A DNA stretch of 64,000 nucleotides, from the NCBI GenBank assembly GCA_963920525.1, contig OY986436.1, forward strand, positions 182,589,496 to 182,653,495, written 5' to 3'. Under the pieces are notes generated by a model. It was not told where the DNA came from, did not search any database, and was given only the letters and a program-made list of their open reading frames with translations. Both the position numbers and the translations under genes were made by a program. The first letter of the stretch is position 1. Every line of letters starts with the position of its first letter. Positions 1-11,834 of the stretch are shown in pieces. The stretch comes from Dichetophora obliterata (taxonomy: Eukaryota > Arthropoda > Insecta > Diptera > Sciomyzidae).

Positions 1-1060
1 GTCCTCTGAAAATTCTTTAAAATTTCTCCTTTCCGCTGTAAAAATGTAATAGACAATATTTTTAAGAATTTTTTGGTAAGGAATGACTAAATTTAATTTC
101 AGAAGTGCGATTTTAGCATCCGTTTGTGATTTTTTGAATAATTGGAGAGGACAGAATGCATTTATTCTTATAAAAGTTTCACAGTTGAAATTAAACACAG
201 TTGTTTCTATTTAGTAGGGATGTAATAATATGTAATATTTATTAATATATTCAAAAATGTAATAAGAAATCTTTGCAAATATAAGTTATCATCGTTATCG
301 TTATCTTTTTTTATCGGTGTCGTTATTTGGAGCAATGGTAAATTTTCGAAAAGGTATATATCAAAACTCTCTTTATAATGAAAACAATCGCTAAGGGATG
401 GTTTTGTCCCACTTCTATGTAAAAATACTGTCATTCCTTGTCAAAAAATTCTTAAAAATATTTTCCATTACATTTTTACAGCGGAAAGGAAAAATTTTAA
501 AGAATTTTCAGAGGACAAGTGGCGTAAGTCCATTCATTTTATATATCCCTTTATAATGAAGATAATCGCTAATGGGTAGTTTTGTACAATTTCTCTGTAA
601 AAATTATGTCATTCCTCATAAAAAATTTTTAAAAATATTGTCCATTACATTTTTACAGCGGAAAGGAGGAATTTTAAAAAATTTTCAGAGGACAAGTGGC
701 GTAAGTCCATTCATTTTATATCTCCCTTAATAATGACGATAATCGCTAATGGATAGTTTTGTCCAATTTCTATGTAAAAATTATGTTATTCCTCATCAAA
801 AAATTCTTAAAAATATTTTCCATTACATTTTTACAGCGAAAGGAGAAATTTTTAAAAATTTTCAGAGGACAAGTGGCGTAAGTCCATTCATTTTATATCT
901 TCCTTAATAATGAAGATAATCGCTAGGGGCAGTTTTGTTCAATTTCTGGGCAAAAATGCTGCCATTCCTCATCAAAAAATTCTTGAAAAATCTCCTTTTA
1001 GATTCCTACAGCGGAAACGAGAAATTTAAAATAATTTTAAGTGGCGCAAATCCAAATGTT
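1..1060. repeat. 177-bp tandem satellite with an inverted partial unit
   Basis: Four direct units run from about 345 to 1060. The landmark GAGGACAAGTGGCGTAAGTC begins at 511, 688 and 865, a period of 177 bp. The first 87 bases of the window (1-87) are the reverse complement of 430-516 with few differences, so the array begins with a head-to-head copy. Units differ by scattered substitutions and short indels, and the last unit (about 895-1060) is the most diverged. No open frame is conserved between units. Confidence 0.85.
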
Positions 1061-1230
1061 TTTACTAATATGCAATATTCTGCATTATTTTGGTGTATTA
1101 TTTAGTTTATATTTTACGATATGGATAGCTTCAATTATGCTCTTGACCAAGCTTATAAGCAAAACTGAGTTCTTCATACTTGGAATTTATCTTAAGAATT
1201 TTTCTAAATGTTCGATTTTCTCAAAACTAC

Positions 1231-1431
1231 CAAAATGGACTTACGCCACTTGTGCTCTGAAAAAATAATGTTATTTGTCAGAGCAATAACAAAGTGTTGC
1301 ATTTTATTCAGAGATTACGTAAGCTAGGAGTTTCTAGCCCGTACTCATAAATAGGGTACATTTTTCTCTTCACTTCTACGTACTTAAATCAATTTCCCTA
1401 AAAAATGGACTTACGCCACTTGTGCTCTGAA
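1231..1431 (-). repeat. Orphan inverted satellite ends (two copies)
   Basis: The satellite core reappears in reverse orientation at about 1232-1260 and 1404-1431 (ATGGACTTACGCCACTTGTG). The spacing of about 172 bp is close to the unit period, although the sequence between is not recognisably satellite. The rest of 1061-1495 is AT-rich with no gene seen. Confidence 0.6.
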
Positions 1432-1917
1432 CAGCTCATATATAAACAAAACTAATCAAAATGTGTATTAAAATAAAGGCTATTCTATTACTTATTCATT
1501 TATTTATTTATTTATTTATTGGCCAAACAAGGCAATGCAATGCAATTTACTTATTCTAACTTATTCTAACAGGTTTTGTTTACTTATTACTAAGTTTAGA
1601 TTACTAAGTTTTTTGTTTTTCTTCTCCCCTTTCCTTGTTTTTATTTTATTTTTTATTTGGTGCTCTTAGTGGGCATACTCCGCCCACCGGATTGACACGA
1701 TTTCAAAAACCATGTCAAAACTAAGAGAAGAGGAGGAAAACAAGAGAGACTATATACACACTTAAGATACGATGTATATATATTATTCTTAAAGACTATA
1801 AGGACAAAAGGACGTAAATGGGAGATTTGGAGAGGGATGTTAAAGAATTTTGATTTATTAAACTAAATGCTTATACATATAAATCCATACCTGTATGTAG
1901 TTTATCTGAGGCCTGGG

Positions 1918-4902
1918 TTAGTTCTGATTACTGAGTGATTTATATAGGGTTTGCTTGAAAGAGGATTTGGACATAGAAGGTGAGTAGTATATAGAGATAT
2001 TATTAAATTCTCTGCAACAACGATTGATGGGTTCATTATTTGCATATGTAGTTTGGTGCTGATATTCAGTTAACAATCGAGTATGCCTAGTGCGCCTAGT
2101 TGGATCGTTAAAGGAAATCATATTAGAAATATATTCGCTGTGAATAGCACCATTAATTACATCAAATGTGAAACATGAGCCCAATAACGATCTTCTTGTT
2201 GATAGTGGCATCAAATTTAAAAGGCTGAGCCTATGTTCATATGATGGAAGGCTACAATAATCATGGGGGTTGTACATATCTCTAAGCGCGTATAGTAAGA
2301 ACTGCTTTTGAATAGACTCAATTCTTTCTCTATGGGAATCGAAAGATGGATTCCAAATTATGCATGCATATTCAAGTATTGGGCGCACTAATGCACGGTA
2401 CAAGGATGTAGTGACCCATATATTCTTGAATTCATTTGCTCGTCTTTTTATAAAACCGAGCTGTTTGCTGGCCCTGGACACAATTTTATCATAGTGCAGA
2501 TTAAAGCGCATCTTGCAATCTAAGACAACTCTAAGATCCACTATATGGTTGACCCTTTTTAGTTCGGTACTATTGAGGTGGTAGGTATGTAATGTTACGT
2601 TGTTTTTACGAGAAAAGCTAATAACATTGCATTTATTGACATTAAAATGTAGTTTATTTTGAAAACACCATTGCTCAAGAGACAACAATTTTGATTGCAA
2701 AAAATGTACATCTACATCTGATTGAATTGAATAGTACATTTTTAAATCATCTGCATACATAAGATGTGGGATATCGTTAAGAACTTCTGACAGATCGGAT
2801 ATGAATATGTTGAAAAGAAGAGGACCAAGATGACTACCTTGCGGAACTCCCGAGGAGACTGCAATTTTTTTCGATAGAACTCCCTGGAATTTAACAAACT
2901 GGGATCTGCCGTTTAAATATGATTTTAGCCAACTTAGTACGGACCCTGCAACACCAAATTTTTCTAACTTATATATAAGAATGTTGTGATCAACTCGATC
3001 AAAAGCTTTACTAAAATCAGTATAAACAGCATCTATTTGGTGCCCTTTTTCCATTTTGACTAAAACATCTGATACCATAATCATGAGATTAGTGGATGTA
3101 GATCGCCCTTTTCGGAACCCGTGTTGCTGCTCATTTAGACGTGGGTTAATGAAACTTGTTAGCTTTTCACAAATAAGTTTTTCAAAAAGTTTTGGAATGG
3201 CTGACAAGATTGCTATGCCTCTATAATTTTCAACTGATCTTTTATCACCATTCTTGTAAATTGGCGTAAGATGGGATGATTTCCAATATGAAGGAAATGT
3301 CCCACAAACCAGTGATTCGTTAAAGATAATGTGTAATGGCAATAGCAGTTGGTCTAAACATCGCACCAAAAAGCTTGTAGGTATTAAGTCTGGTCCTGGT
3401 CCCTTTAATATATCCAGTTCTTTTATTGCATTAGAAATCTCTTCCTGGGTTAAATATAAACTATCAACTATAATAGTTGAGCTAGGAGAAGTTTCAGATA
3501 AGGTGGTAGGAAGACAAAAGACCTCCTTAAAGTGATCGGCATACAAGTTGCTTATTTCAAGAGAATTGGACGAAGTGACATTACCTTTAAACATAGACGA
3601 TGGATAGCCGCTAGATTTGCGCTTCATGTTAACAAAGTCAAAGAATTTTCTCGGCTCTTGGACAATTTTTTCTCCGATGATGTTCGTGTACAACTTGTAC
3701 GCTTCTTCTGACTTGATAGAGAACTCTCTTGATAGCTCGTCATATCTAAGCTTCAGTTCATCGCTTATATTATCAGTGTTTTTGAGAAGTTTGTAGATTT
3801 TATTTCTTTGATTCCTCAAAAATCTGAGATTGTTGTCTAGCCATGGTTCTGTGAGCTTATTCTTATTCTTTATTATTGGCACATAACTTTCGATAGCGGT
3901 AAAAATGTGCTGATAAAATATAGAGACAGCACTGTCTAAATCTAAATTGAATAGAATATGATTCCAATTTAGAGAACTAAGATAACATTTTATTCTTTCA
4001 TAATCGGCGTTGAGGTAATCGTACGCAATGGTGTTATTATAAGACTGGGTAAAGTTGATGTCATTAGCAGAGAAAACAACTTTTAAGGCTGTATGATGAA
4101 CAGTGTTGGTTAGTAAATTTTCTGCTCCCATGCATGGACTAACCTTCACTTCTTCATACGAGTTAGTAAAAATTAGGTCCAACCATCTGCCATTCTGATT
4201 TTGTACAGAAGAGACTTGCTGCAAGTCACTGCCATAAAAGGTGCTAAGTAAGTTGAAGTCTATGGCATTAGAAAGATTTACAGGAAGAAGAAAGTTGTCG
4301 TTTTCGTCGGTGACAAAAGATATATTTGGGCGATTAAAGTCACCAAGAATAACAACTTTATCTTCCTCTTTTAGGGAGGAGGTAAAAGTGGTCAGTGTTT
4401 CACATAGCTCGTTGTATGTTGTTTCACTTGAGCCGGGAGGAATGTAAACGACTCCTATGTACACATTGAGACTTTTACCTGAACAAACTCTAATAATTCG
4501 GTGATCGAACAGTTTATGGTTAGGTGTGTCTATTAGCTCACTTGAAAGGGAATTGTGAGATGCTTCAAGGACACCACCTCCTCGAGAAAGACCTGTTGAG
4601 GAGTAGTCCCGATCCTTTCTGAAGACAGTCCAATTGCTATCAAGAATTTCCTCATTATTGAAGGTTTCGTTTAGCCATGTCTCAGTGAATACTAGGACAT
4701 TGAAGTGGCATGATTTAGCGTCAACATAAAGTTTGTTTAATTTGCTTCTCATGCCGCTACAGTTATGGTAGAATATATTTAAGAAAGAAGAGTTAGGAAT
4801 GATAATATTGCTGTTGCTCTTTACGAGATTTTTGAAGAAGAGAAACATGTTTAGCTCTGACATGAGCGCCATAGGTTTCCAGATCCACTTTGACTTGATC
4901 AA
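1918..4902 (-). CDS. LINE ORF2: AP endonuclease and reverse transcriptase
   Basis: This is an uninterrupted 994-residue frame. The N-terminal third is an apurinic-type endonuclease: HNCSGMRSKL near residue 47, FTETWLN near 93, and a later GDFNRPN. The reverse transcriptase follows, with GFRKGRSTSTN, TDFSKAFDRVDH, SGVPQGSHLGPLLFNIF and the catalytic YADD at about residues 716-719. The C-terminal thumb-like region holds the YACIIWNP and RIESIQKQF words usual in CR1/Jockey proteins. The enzyme would nick target DNA and reverse-transcribe its own RNA at the nick. The absence of any stop suggests a young copy. The first ATG (4902) lies about 40 residues before the endonuclease, so the true start may differ. 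No gag-like ORF1 was found. Confidence 0.9.
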   Translation of the reverse strand: MIKSKWIWKPMALMSELNMFLFFKNLVKSNSNIIIPNSSFLNIFYHNCSGMRSKLNKLYVDAKSCHFNVLVFTETWLNETFNNEEILDSNWTVFRKDRDYSSTGLSRGGGVLEASHNSLSSELIDTPNHKLFDHRIIRVCSGKSLNVYIGVVYIPPGSSETTYNELCETLTTFTSSLKEEDKVVILGDFNRPNISFVTDENDNFLLPVNLSNAIDFNLLSTFYGSDLQQVSSVQNQNGRWLDLIFTNSYEEVKVSPCMGAENLLTNTVHHTALKVVFSANDINFTQSYNNTIAYDYLNADYERIKCYLSSLNWNHILFNLDLDSAVSIFYQHIFTAIESYVPIIKNKNKLTEPWLDNNLRFLRNQRNKIYKLLKNTDNISDELKLRYDELSREFSIKSEEAYKLYTNIIGEKIVQEPRKFFDFVNMKRKSSGYPSSMFKGNVTSSNSLEISNLYADHFKEVFCLPTTLSETSPSSTIIVDSLYLTQEEISNAIKELDILKGPGPDLIPTSFLVRCLDQLLLPLHIIFNESLVCGTFPSYWKSSHLTPIYKNGDKRSVENYRGIAILSAIPKLFEKLICEKLTSFINPRLNEQQHGFRKGRSTSTNLMIMVSDVLVKMEKGHQIDAVYTDFSKAFDRVDHNILIYKLEKFGVAGSVLSWLKSYLNGRSQFVKFQGVLSKKIAVSSGVPQGSHLGPLLFNIFISDLSEVLNDIPHLMYADDLKMYYSIQSDVDVHFLQSKLLSLEQWCFQNKLHFNVNKCNVISFSRKNNVTLHTYHLNSTELKRVNHIVDLRVVLDCKMRFNLHYDKIVSRASKQLGFIKRRANEFKNIWVTTSLYRALVRPILEYACIIWNPSFDSHRERIESIQKQFLLYALRDMYNPHDYCSLPSYEHRLSLLNLMPLSTRRSLLGSCFTFDVINGAIHSEYISNMISFNDPTRRTRHTRLLTEYQHQTTYANNEPINRCCREFNNISIYYSPSMSKSSFKQTLYKSLSNQN

Positions 4903-4945
4903 CCGTTACACCGAGGTGCTCGCTATTCAATAAGCTATTATCCAT
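4793..4945 (-). CDS. Short frame overlapping the LINE ORF2 start (ORF1 remnant?)
   Basis: A 50-codon frame starts with ATG at 4945 and ends with TAA at 4795-4793, overlapping the ORF2 start in another frame. It begins MDNSLLNSEHLG and has an in-frame stop just upstream of the ATG. It may be the tail of ORF1 in a 5'-truncated copy, or a chance frame. No domain is recognised. Confidence 0.3.
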   Translation of the reverse strand: MDNSLLNSEHLGVTVDQVKVDLETYGAHVRAKHVSLLQKSRKEQQQYYHS

Positions 4946-4950
4946 AAAAT

Positions 4951-6873
4951 TCCATTAATTACTTTCTAAGATATAAGTCATTTTATGTACCAACTATTTT
5001 GCATCAAACTTTAGATGCATTTCAGATTCAAATAAAAACGACGAACAAGAAAAATTGTTATTAAAAATCGCGGCGATTTTTAATAACAATTTTTCGCCTG
5101 CGGCGCTTTATTTATCCATCGTTTATTTAACAGTTCCTAAATATTTCAAAAATTCTTACAAAATTAATAATATTTAATACCTTTAACTGTATAACTTAAT
5201 CTGTAAATGCTTTAAAAATTTCTCGAGTGTGGCCCTTTCTTCCTCAATCGCTCATGTAACTATTTAACTTACTTCGAAAATATTCCTACATCATATATGT
5301 TACATCATTTATGTAACTAGTTATACCTTAGTTACTTAAATTGCAATAATTCCTTTTTTTATATAATTTGGACTGCCAGCTTAAAAGTGTTTTGCCCTTG
5401 TACAAAACGAAAATATTTAAGTATAAAAGAATTTATATCTTAAAAAGTTATGCATGGATTTTAATGTTTGATACCTCGTTGAATAGGTGCTCGTATTACC
5501 TTTCTTTTGATAGCCATAATGCTTACTTTTCTAAGAAAATTGAAAAAATTACAGCATGTTTTAAGGCCATTTTTTCTAACTTTGGACATCTATAACTTTT
5601 AAACGTCTTTAGAGCGACCTCTAATTTTTTCACTATTCGCTTTTTTAGCTCCAAATACACATTTTGAAGAAAGAAAAAAAATTAAAAAAGTCCATTTTAG
5701 CTAAAGGTAAAATGTTCCTTTAATTCCATTAATTTACCTGTGAATTGAAAGGACAAATAAATGATGGTTCCAAGTTTTTAAATAATGAAACAAATTTTGT
5801 TAAGTTAATGTATTTTTGTATTTTTGTTTTCGTTTGTGTGTTTTCTACAATTTCTTGGTTTAATTTTTGTATTTATTGCAAACATCAGGTTTCTGAAAAA
5901 TATTTTTTTGTTACTGTTACCACAATTAGCAGCTGCACACTTCCTTTTTTAAATTTTAAGTTAAAAACTCGCAAATATACATCGATATATACACAATTAA
6001 ATAAAACACAACCGATCGCGGTACGTTTCTCAAAGAAATAAAATATTGTGACGTAGTCAACTGAACAGCTGGTTGTCAAACTCGATTAGCAGAAGTAACG
6101 GACCTGCGCAAAGCGTAATCTCTTATTCTATCATTCTTGGTCGATAAACACATTGCCACTTAAAAAAAGGGAATATAAATAAAACTATGTGGACTATTCA
6201 ATAAAATTTTTATTAAAGCACATTAGTGTAACTAACAAAATATTAAAAATTATTTAAGTTAAAATGATTAAGGCAAGGATTTAATAAATTAAATAAGATT
6301 TTATATTTTCTTTTCACGCGTGACTTAACAGTTCAAATTTTTTGAAAAAGTACCCTCCTCAGTTCTTCTGTTTTTTCTTTTTTACCATGTTGCCAAATTT
6401 CTCTCAAAAGTCCTCCAACACATTTCAAATAATAATGACAGTAACACACGTAAAATAATAAAGCCAGCAACATACTTTAAATAATAAGCAGAGTAGCACA
6501 CTACAATTTTGAAACAATACTTTTAGAATAAATCATTATAAAGTATTATTAAATTCTAAGAGAATGTGTTGGAATTATCACTGAACACAAGGCACTGACA
6601 TCAAAATTGTTGGTGATGAACTTTATTTCTTATTGAAATTGTAATTTTTAGTGCTTGGGGAATTCCAAATTCCACAATAATGTGGAAAGTTTGAAACAGT
6701 TACCTCTGAAAGCATTTTCCAATCATACTTTGAAAACGCTGGTAATTTAAACTTCAAGTAAACTTACTACAAGTATTATTATAAAAAGCTTACTTTTATT
6801 ATGTTTCGATACAATTTTTATAACACGACTTGTAAGTTTATAACGTAGACTAGTGTTGCGCTGAGAATTCATT
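4951..6873. other. AT-rich intergenic DNA
   Basis: No supported gene. The only structure noted is the perfect hairpin at 5049-5095. The short frames here (for example 5745-6041) have biased composition and no recognisable domain. Confidence 0.5.
5049..5095. repeat. Perfect 23-bp inverted repeat with one-base spacer
   Basis: Bases 5049-5071 are the exact reverse complement of 5073-5095 around a single G at 5072. The arm has the core TTGTTATTAAAAATCGC. It could be a cruciform or the remnant of a foldback element. No flanking duplication is obvious. Confidence 0.85.
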
Positions 6874-7726
6874 AGGGGTATTCACGATTCAGTACACTTA
6901 CCTGTGCAGTTGAGGACTTGTGCAGTAAGGTTTTCGTGAACACACTATTATTAGGCTTGGGTAGTTCACGAACTAACTAGTTCAATTTAACTATTCGCAC
7001 TCATGAACTATGTGAACTAGTTCGTTAATTCTCGTTCTTTTAGTTCAATTGATTTTGCAGCGAGTCAAATCGAAATGAACGAGAAAAAATTTATTCAACA
7101 ATGGTTTTGGTCCGTGCTGATACAGTTTTTCACTAATGAACGGTAAAAAACTTTTTTGGAATAAAAAATTTTTGTGCCAAATATTGTGTGAAATGCCCCT
7201 TATTTTGTATTTTTATGTAAATTTTTGCTATGTCCACAGTTAATGATTGATTCGTTCATTTAGTTCGTTTCATTTTATAGACCTGATCATGAACAACGAG
7301 TAAACAAAACGAATTAAAAGACCTAATGAGCTAACCTCCATAACGAGCTAACATACATAACGATTTAAGACACCAAACGAACTATAGACGTAACGAACTA
7401 GCAAGATGAACGAGTGCACGAAACGAGCGAACTTAATGAACTAAAAAAACTATATGAACGAACTATTTCATTAAACTCAACTGAACTAAAAAGAGCGATC
7501 TTTTTAGTGAACTAAAATGCCCAAGCCTAACCACTTTCACTTTTTCAATGCTGTCAAAATTTATCAATGCACACAAGTGCACAACTGCACAAGTCCTCAA
7601 GTTTTAGGCTACAGTAGAAAAGCACTTTTGTGGATTTTTGACGTACGTGTATTTTGTTTTTGTAAAGTGCACAGGTCCTCAAGTCCTCAACTGCACTGGC
7701 AAGTGCACTGAATCGTGAATACCCCT
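6874..7726. mobile_element. MITE with AGGGGTATTCACGATTCAGT ends, interrupted
   Basis: The left end at 6874 and the right end at 7726 are inverted copies over about 45-60 bp: AGGGGTATTCACGATTCAG, then GTGCAGTTGAGGACTTG. The element is non-coding and carries a second inverted-repeat element at 6952-7529. No clean target-site duplication was seen. The superfamily is unassigned, possibly hAT. Confidence 0.75.
6952..7529. mobile_element. Nested inverted-repeat element packed with a GAACGAACT-like motif
   Basis: The termini TAGGCTTGGG at 6952 and CCCAAGCCTA ending at 7529 are inverted repeats. The interior is filled on both sides with degenerate copies of words such as GAACGAACTA, AACGAGC and TAGTTC, with opposite orientation prevailing in the two halves. 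It sits inside the MITE at 6874-7726, so it inserted later. The layout resembles hAT subterminal transposase-binding arrays; the superfamily is inferred. Confidence 0.65.
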
Positions 7727-8395
7727 CATGTTTTTTTTTTTGTTTCAATATAAAGATTCGTATTTCAAACGTTGAAACCAATTTTTGTGTTTGCCATCTA
7801 AATATTCGTCGCTTCGCTTCACTCCTTTTTTGAAGAAATTTCATTTCACTTCGCTTCACTTCACTTTTTTTAATATTTCAATTCACTCAAAAATTTTGAA
7901 GAGAACTGAACAAGCCTACTTAAATTCAAGTACTTGAAAAGGCTTGAACTTTAATTTCTTGAAATTATATATCCAAACTTGAAAAAGCAAGCATAAACAC
8001 CAAACAGATACAAGTCATATCCCTGCTTTCTCGTGGACTTGGCTTGTTGAGACTTATTGCAAGTTTATGTAAAACTAAACGAAGGCTGAACATCATGAAA
8101 GAAACGAGCAACAATATTTTTTGATATGGAAAAATGTATTTCTTACCGTGTCTAGAACCATATTCAGACTTCGTTCTACATAAACATGCAGTTAATTCGT
8201 CGGGCAGAAAGTTGAAAAGCTTGAAATGATCGGAAAAAGCCTGCAAACTCGCAAGTATCCAATAATTTGAATTTAAAGCAAGTATCCAAAAAATTTAATG
8301 AGCTTGTGCAGGAAAGCTTTAGCGTATTAGGATTTTTTAAGGTTCTCTGGACTCACCGATTGGAACTTTTAGGGGGTAAATGATTTCGGTTCTGT

Positions 8396-9288
8396 AGCTC
8401 GTTCCTGTAACAAAATCGACAAGTTACAGATTTGTGTGACGTCAGCCGTTATCGATCCCTAGCTACCGATTTCCTGACAACTAATGTTTCTGTACGTTTA
8501 AATCGGTAAAAACTCCGACAGTTATGAATAAGAACACAAATTGAGAAGAAAAGTTGCGAAATTGAGTGAAATGACAAGCAGCTGTTTACTCGAATATATT
8601 GTTTTAGTTGCGCTAAAACTTTATAATAAATAGGTGCTTGTCTTATTAATAAAAAGTGAATATTTGCAGTTTAAGAAAATTAATTATGTTATAATGAAGT
8701 GTATTAATGGTTGCGGAAATAATCAACGATTATGAATGTAAATGTAATTTTACACTTAGTGCTGTGCAGCAAAAACTTAGCAAATATATGAAACCGGGTA
8801 CTTTTTTATAGCTCAAACATATACTGTTTTGCTAAAATTTGTAACTTTTATGTAAACAGGCATTATTTATAAATTGCATTACCTTTAAAATTAAAACTTT
8901 TTTAAGAACAATGAAATATTTCAATTCGTAAAAAATTCGACTTATATGAAAGTTACCATTTTAAAGGTATATTTCGAGTACTTATAACTCAATAATACAC
9001 AACATTACTGACATTAGATAAATCGGTAGAATTCTCACTTGCCGCAAAGCCAGTGAGAAAAGTGACACATTGTTATCGATTCACTTTACGTACAGAAACA
9101 CTTTTTTAAAAGGTTCCATTGAAATGAAATCGGAACATGTGATAGCTTATCGATTTGGAACGAACGAATCGAACAGAAATCGATTCAGTTACGTACAGAA
9201 ACATTGCAGGCGAGAGTGACATCAGCGTGACGTCAAATCGGTAATATGAGTCGGTAACTACGATCGCTACGAGTTACAGGAACGAGCT
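8396..9288. mobile_element. MITE with 16-bp ends AGCTCGTTCCTGTAAC
   Basis: The 16-base ends at 8396-8411 and 9273-9288 are exact inverted repeats. Inner inverted words (TGACGTCA, GTACAGAAACA, CGGTAACTAC-like) mirror each other. The interior has no coding capacity. It is inserted in the larger inverted-repeat element at 7905-9905. Confidence 0.7.
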
Positions 9289-9640
9289 CCTAATGTCAGA
9301 ATTTAAAATTTAAGATGGCGGATAAAGTTGCCACATAGATTTTTTTGTATTTTTGCGAATTCTTGTAATTTTGAAACTCTAACAACAGATTTGATTTAAA
9401 ATCTAATTTCAAAGTTGTAAAATTTAAGATGGCGGTAAGCGTTGCCACCTTAAATTTTACCGCAGTATTGTCATCTACTAAAATGTATTTGTAAGAGTTT
9501 TAAACATCATTTAACAGTGATAGGGGGTCGCTCATTGCGAATCCGAATTCAAAATCTTAAAATTCAATATAGTAGATAGGGCTGCCACCTATTTTTTAAA
9601 TTCTTATTTTATTTTTATTATAAATTCCGAAATCAGCTAC
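9289..9640. repeat. Diffuse monomer repeat with AAGATGGCGG and GTTGCCACCT words
   Basis: About three degenerate copies of a roughly 115-bp unit. Each joins a CAGAATTTAAAATTTAAGATGGCGG-type block to GTTGCCACCT and an A/T-rich filler. GTTGCCAC occurs near 9327 and 9443, with a variant near 9582. The same family is at 26330-26540 (reverse), 60500-61090 and 62386-62490. Confidence 0.65.
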
Positions 9641-9905
9641 CACTAAAACTGCCAACCACGGAGTCCACGGAACCCTTAAAAGTCCTAATACGTTTAAGCT
9701 TTTCCTACACAAGCTTATTGAAGTTTTTGGATAGTTGCTTTAATTGGATACCAGCCTTCAATTTCAAGCTTTTTGCCGAAAGCATCAAGTTTTCCTTTAC
9801 TTGGGACTTCATGCCGTTCGCTTGTAAGCTAGCATACTTGGAAGTCGCTAGCTGTCGTGTGTTTATTTATATTACAAGTACAAGTCAAGATTTTACTTTC
9901 TGCTG

Positions 9906-11057
9906 AATTCACTGCTGAATCAAGTGTTCCTCAAGGTAGCCACCTTGGTCCACTTCTGTTTATTTAAGCCATTAATGATGTAACCCACATCATCAAACAC
10001 TCTCATCTACTTATCTATGCAGATGATATGAAAATATACAGAGCAATAGATGCTAAAGACAATTCAGATCTGCTCCAGTCTGATTTGAAATCTTTTGAAA
10101 TTTGGTGCTCTAAAAATAATATGTTTCTAAATCCAGATAAATGCCAAACTATGACCTTTTCGCGAAAAAGGATTAATTTAATTTTTGATTAGAAGATAAA
10201 AGATACTGCTTTAAGTCGTGTAGATGCTGTCAAAGATCTTGGTATATGCATGGATTCTAAGCTATCGTTTAACGTTCATAATGATTACATTTGTAAAATA
10301 GCTTCTTCTATGCTCGGGCTTATAAAACGCTGGGCCAAAGAATTTAATAGCATGATCAAAACTACAATGCTGTATTATGCAATTGTGCGACCTCACTTAG
10401 AGTATGCAAGTCAAGTTTGGTCCCCAAGTTGCAATGTACATGTTGAACGTATAGAGAGAATCCAAAAACATTTTGTTCGGTTTGCTCTAAGGGGCTTAAG
10501 TGCAACTGACACTTCAAACCTTCCTCCTTATGATCGTTTAAAACTATTAATAATGCAATCTTTGAATGGGAGAAGGAAGTCTGCAGATATCGTCTATTTA
10601 CACCAACTCATAACTGGTGTATTCGATTCTCCAGAACTCCTAACTCTTAAATTTAACTCCTAATAAATTTTAACATTAACCGTAGAAGCAGTAGAAATGC
10701 TAACAATTTCATTTACTTACCTTTTAGTAGAACAAATTATATGGCTACTGCTCCTTTACATCGCATGACTACCTTTGTTAACAACTGTAGCTTTTTTTAT
10801 GTTAACTTCTCGAATGGTGAACTCAAAAGTAGATTGAAAACTAATGTTTGATTAGATCTATGTAAACGCATAGTTAGTTGTTATGTCTTGTGTTGTCCCT
10901 GAGCCCAACCCATATTATGGTGGGTAAATTTTTCTCACTTTAGCCTGTTTGGTACCACTCTTATCGATATCGTTGAGATATATTAAATGTTATTTGAGCT
11001 GGTTCTTAAGATGATCTAATGGGGAGAAAGTGCGAAAAAGCTGCAGTAGCTGAACCG
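9906..11057 (+). pseudogene. 5'-truncated CR1/Jockey-like LINE, RT C-terminal part
   Basis: The fragment opens inside the reverse transcriptase: SSVPQGSHLGPLLF, an in-frame stop, then a YADDMKIY catalytic motif near 10014-10037. Another stop lies near 10190. The longest open part (10250-10663) encodes the C-terminal region with PHLEYASQVWSP and [16 protein letters not shown]. The 3' untranslated part ends around AGCTGAAC at 11057, the same place as the related copy at 26938-28207. It is a dead copy from a family different from the intact LINE at 1918-4902. Confidence 0.85.
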
Positions 11058-11834
11058 TTTATCAAATAATTTGATGAAACTCGTCAAATTGTGTAGTCAA
11101 ACGATTTTGTCAGTTCAAAAAAGTTTTCAATCTGAGCATATCGCGGCAAAAGAAGGAACTGAAGAAAATAATAATGATAAATAAATGTGGCAAATAATTT
11201 ATAATAATTTATAAAATAATTTCTTCTTAGTAACAAGTACATACTACTACAAAATTTCCATCATCGCGACTTGCTTACTTCGCTGTTCAAGACAAAATTA
11301 AATTTGACGAAAAATTTTATGAGTATGAACACTTATGTGGTCAAACGATTTGATGAGCGATTTGAAGTGTAAACGGGACTAATGTAAATTACTAAAAATG
11401 TACTTACCAGTAGGGGCCCTCAAACGATACTACATGTCAAGTAAAGGACTTTTTTCGTTGCCCCTACACACATCGGGCTGGTGTGGATGGAAGTCGGATG
11501 AACTTCATTATTTTTTAGCTTCCGAAGAGTTAACATGGAATAAAAATATTAACATTAGCTGCGTTCCTTTCGCCTTAATATAATCGCGATAACAAATTTT
11601 TTAAAGGAATGGTAAGAAAAACGACTCGTAGAGGGCATTACCGTTGCAGTCAAAATTAAATTCAAACAAGCAATCATGATACAATAACTATTAGGTGTCA
11701 TGAGAACGTGTGTCGTTCAAAACTGCTGTGAACTGTTATGGTAGCGATACCTTAGTGAACGATGTTTTTCTCTGAATGTGTTTTACTCTAAACGTCAGGA
11801 AAATTGTAAATTATTTAATTTAATTTTTAATATT

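Larger units (their letters stand above)
1496..4950 (-). mobile_element. Non-LTR retrotransposon (LINE), CR1/Jockey-like
   Basis: The element lies on the minus strand. Its 3' end is an (AATA)n-type tail, seen on the plus strand as ATTT repeats at about 1496-1532. A 3' untranslated region of about 380 bp (1533-1917) precedes the end of ORF2. Upstream of ORF2 only a short 50-codon frame remains, so the 5' end is truncated or the ORF1 region is missing. No target-site duplication was found. The tail and protein motifs fit CR1/Jockey-group elements; the exact clade is uncertain. Confidence 0.85.
7905..9905. mobile_element. Large inverted-repeat element with nested termini
   Basis: The sequence left of 8328 (7905-8327) and right of 9687 are inverted copies, for example CAAGCTTATTGAAG-type words on the right. 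Inside them a second pair of ends lies at 8328 (TAGGATTTTTTAAGG) and 9687 (the inverse of TAGGACTTTTAAGGG). The right side stops where a LINE fragment begins (about 9906). A related right half is at 26520-26850. Non-coding. It may be one large foldback element or several nested ones. Confidence 0.55.

Noticed and set aside
1..1060. CRISPR-like array
   Set aside because: Whole 177-bp units are tandemly repeated with no unique spacers, in an insect genome.
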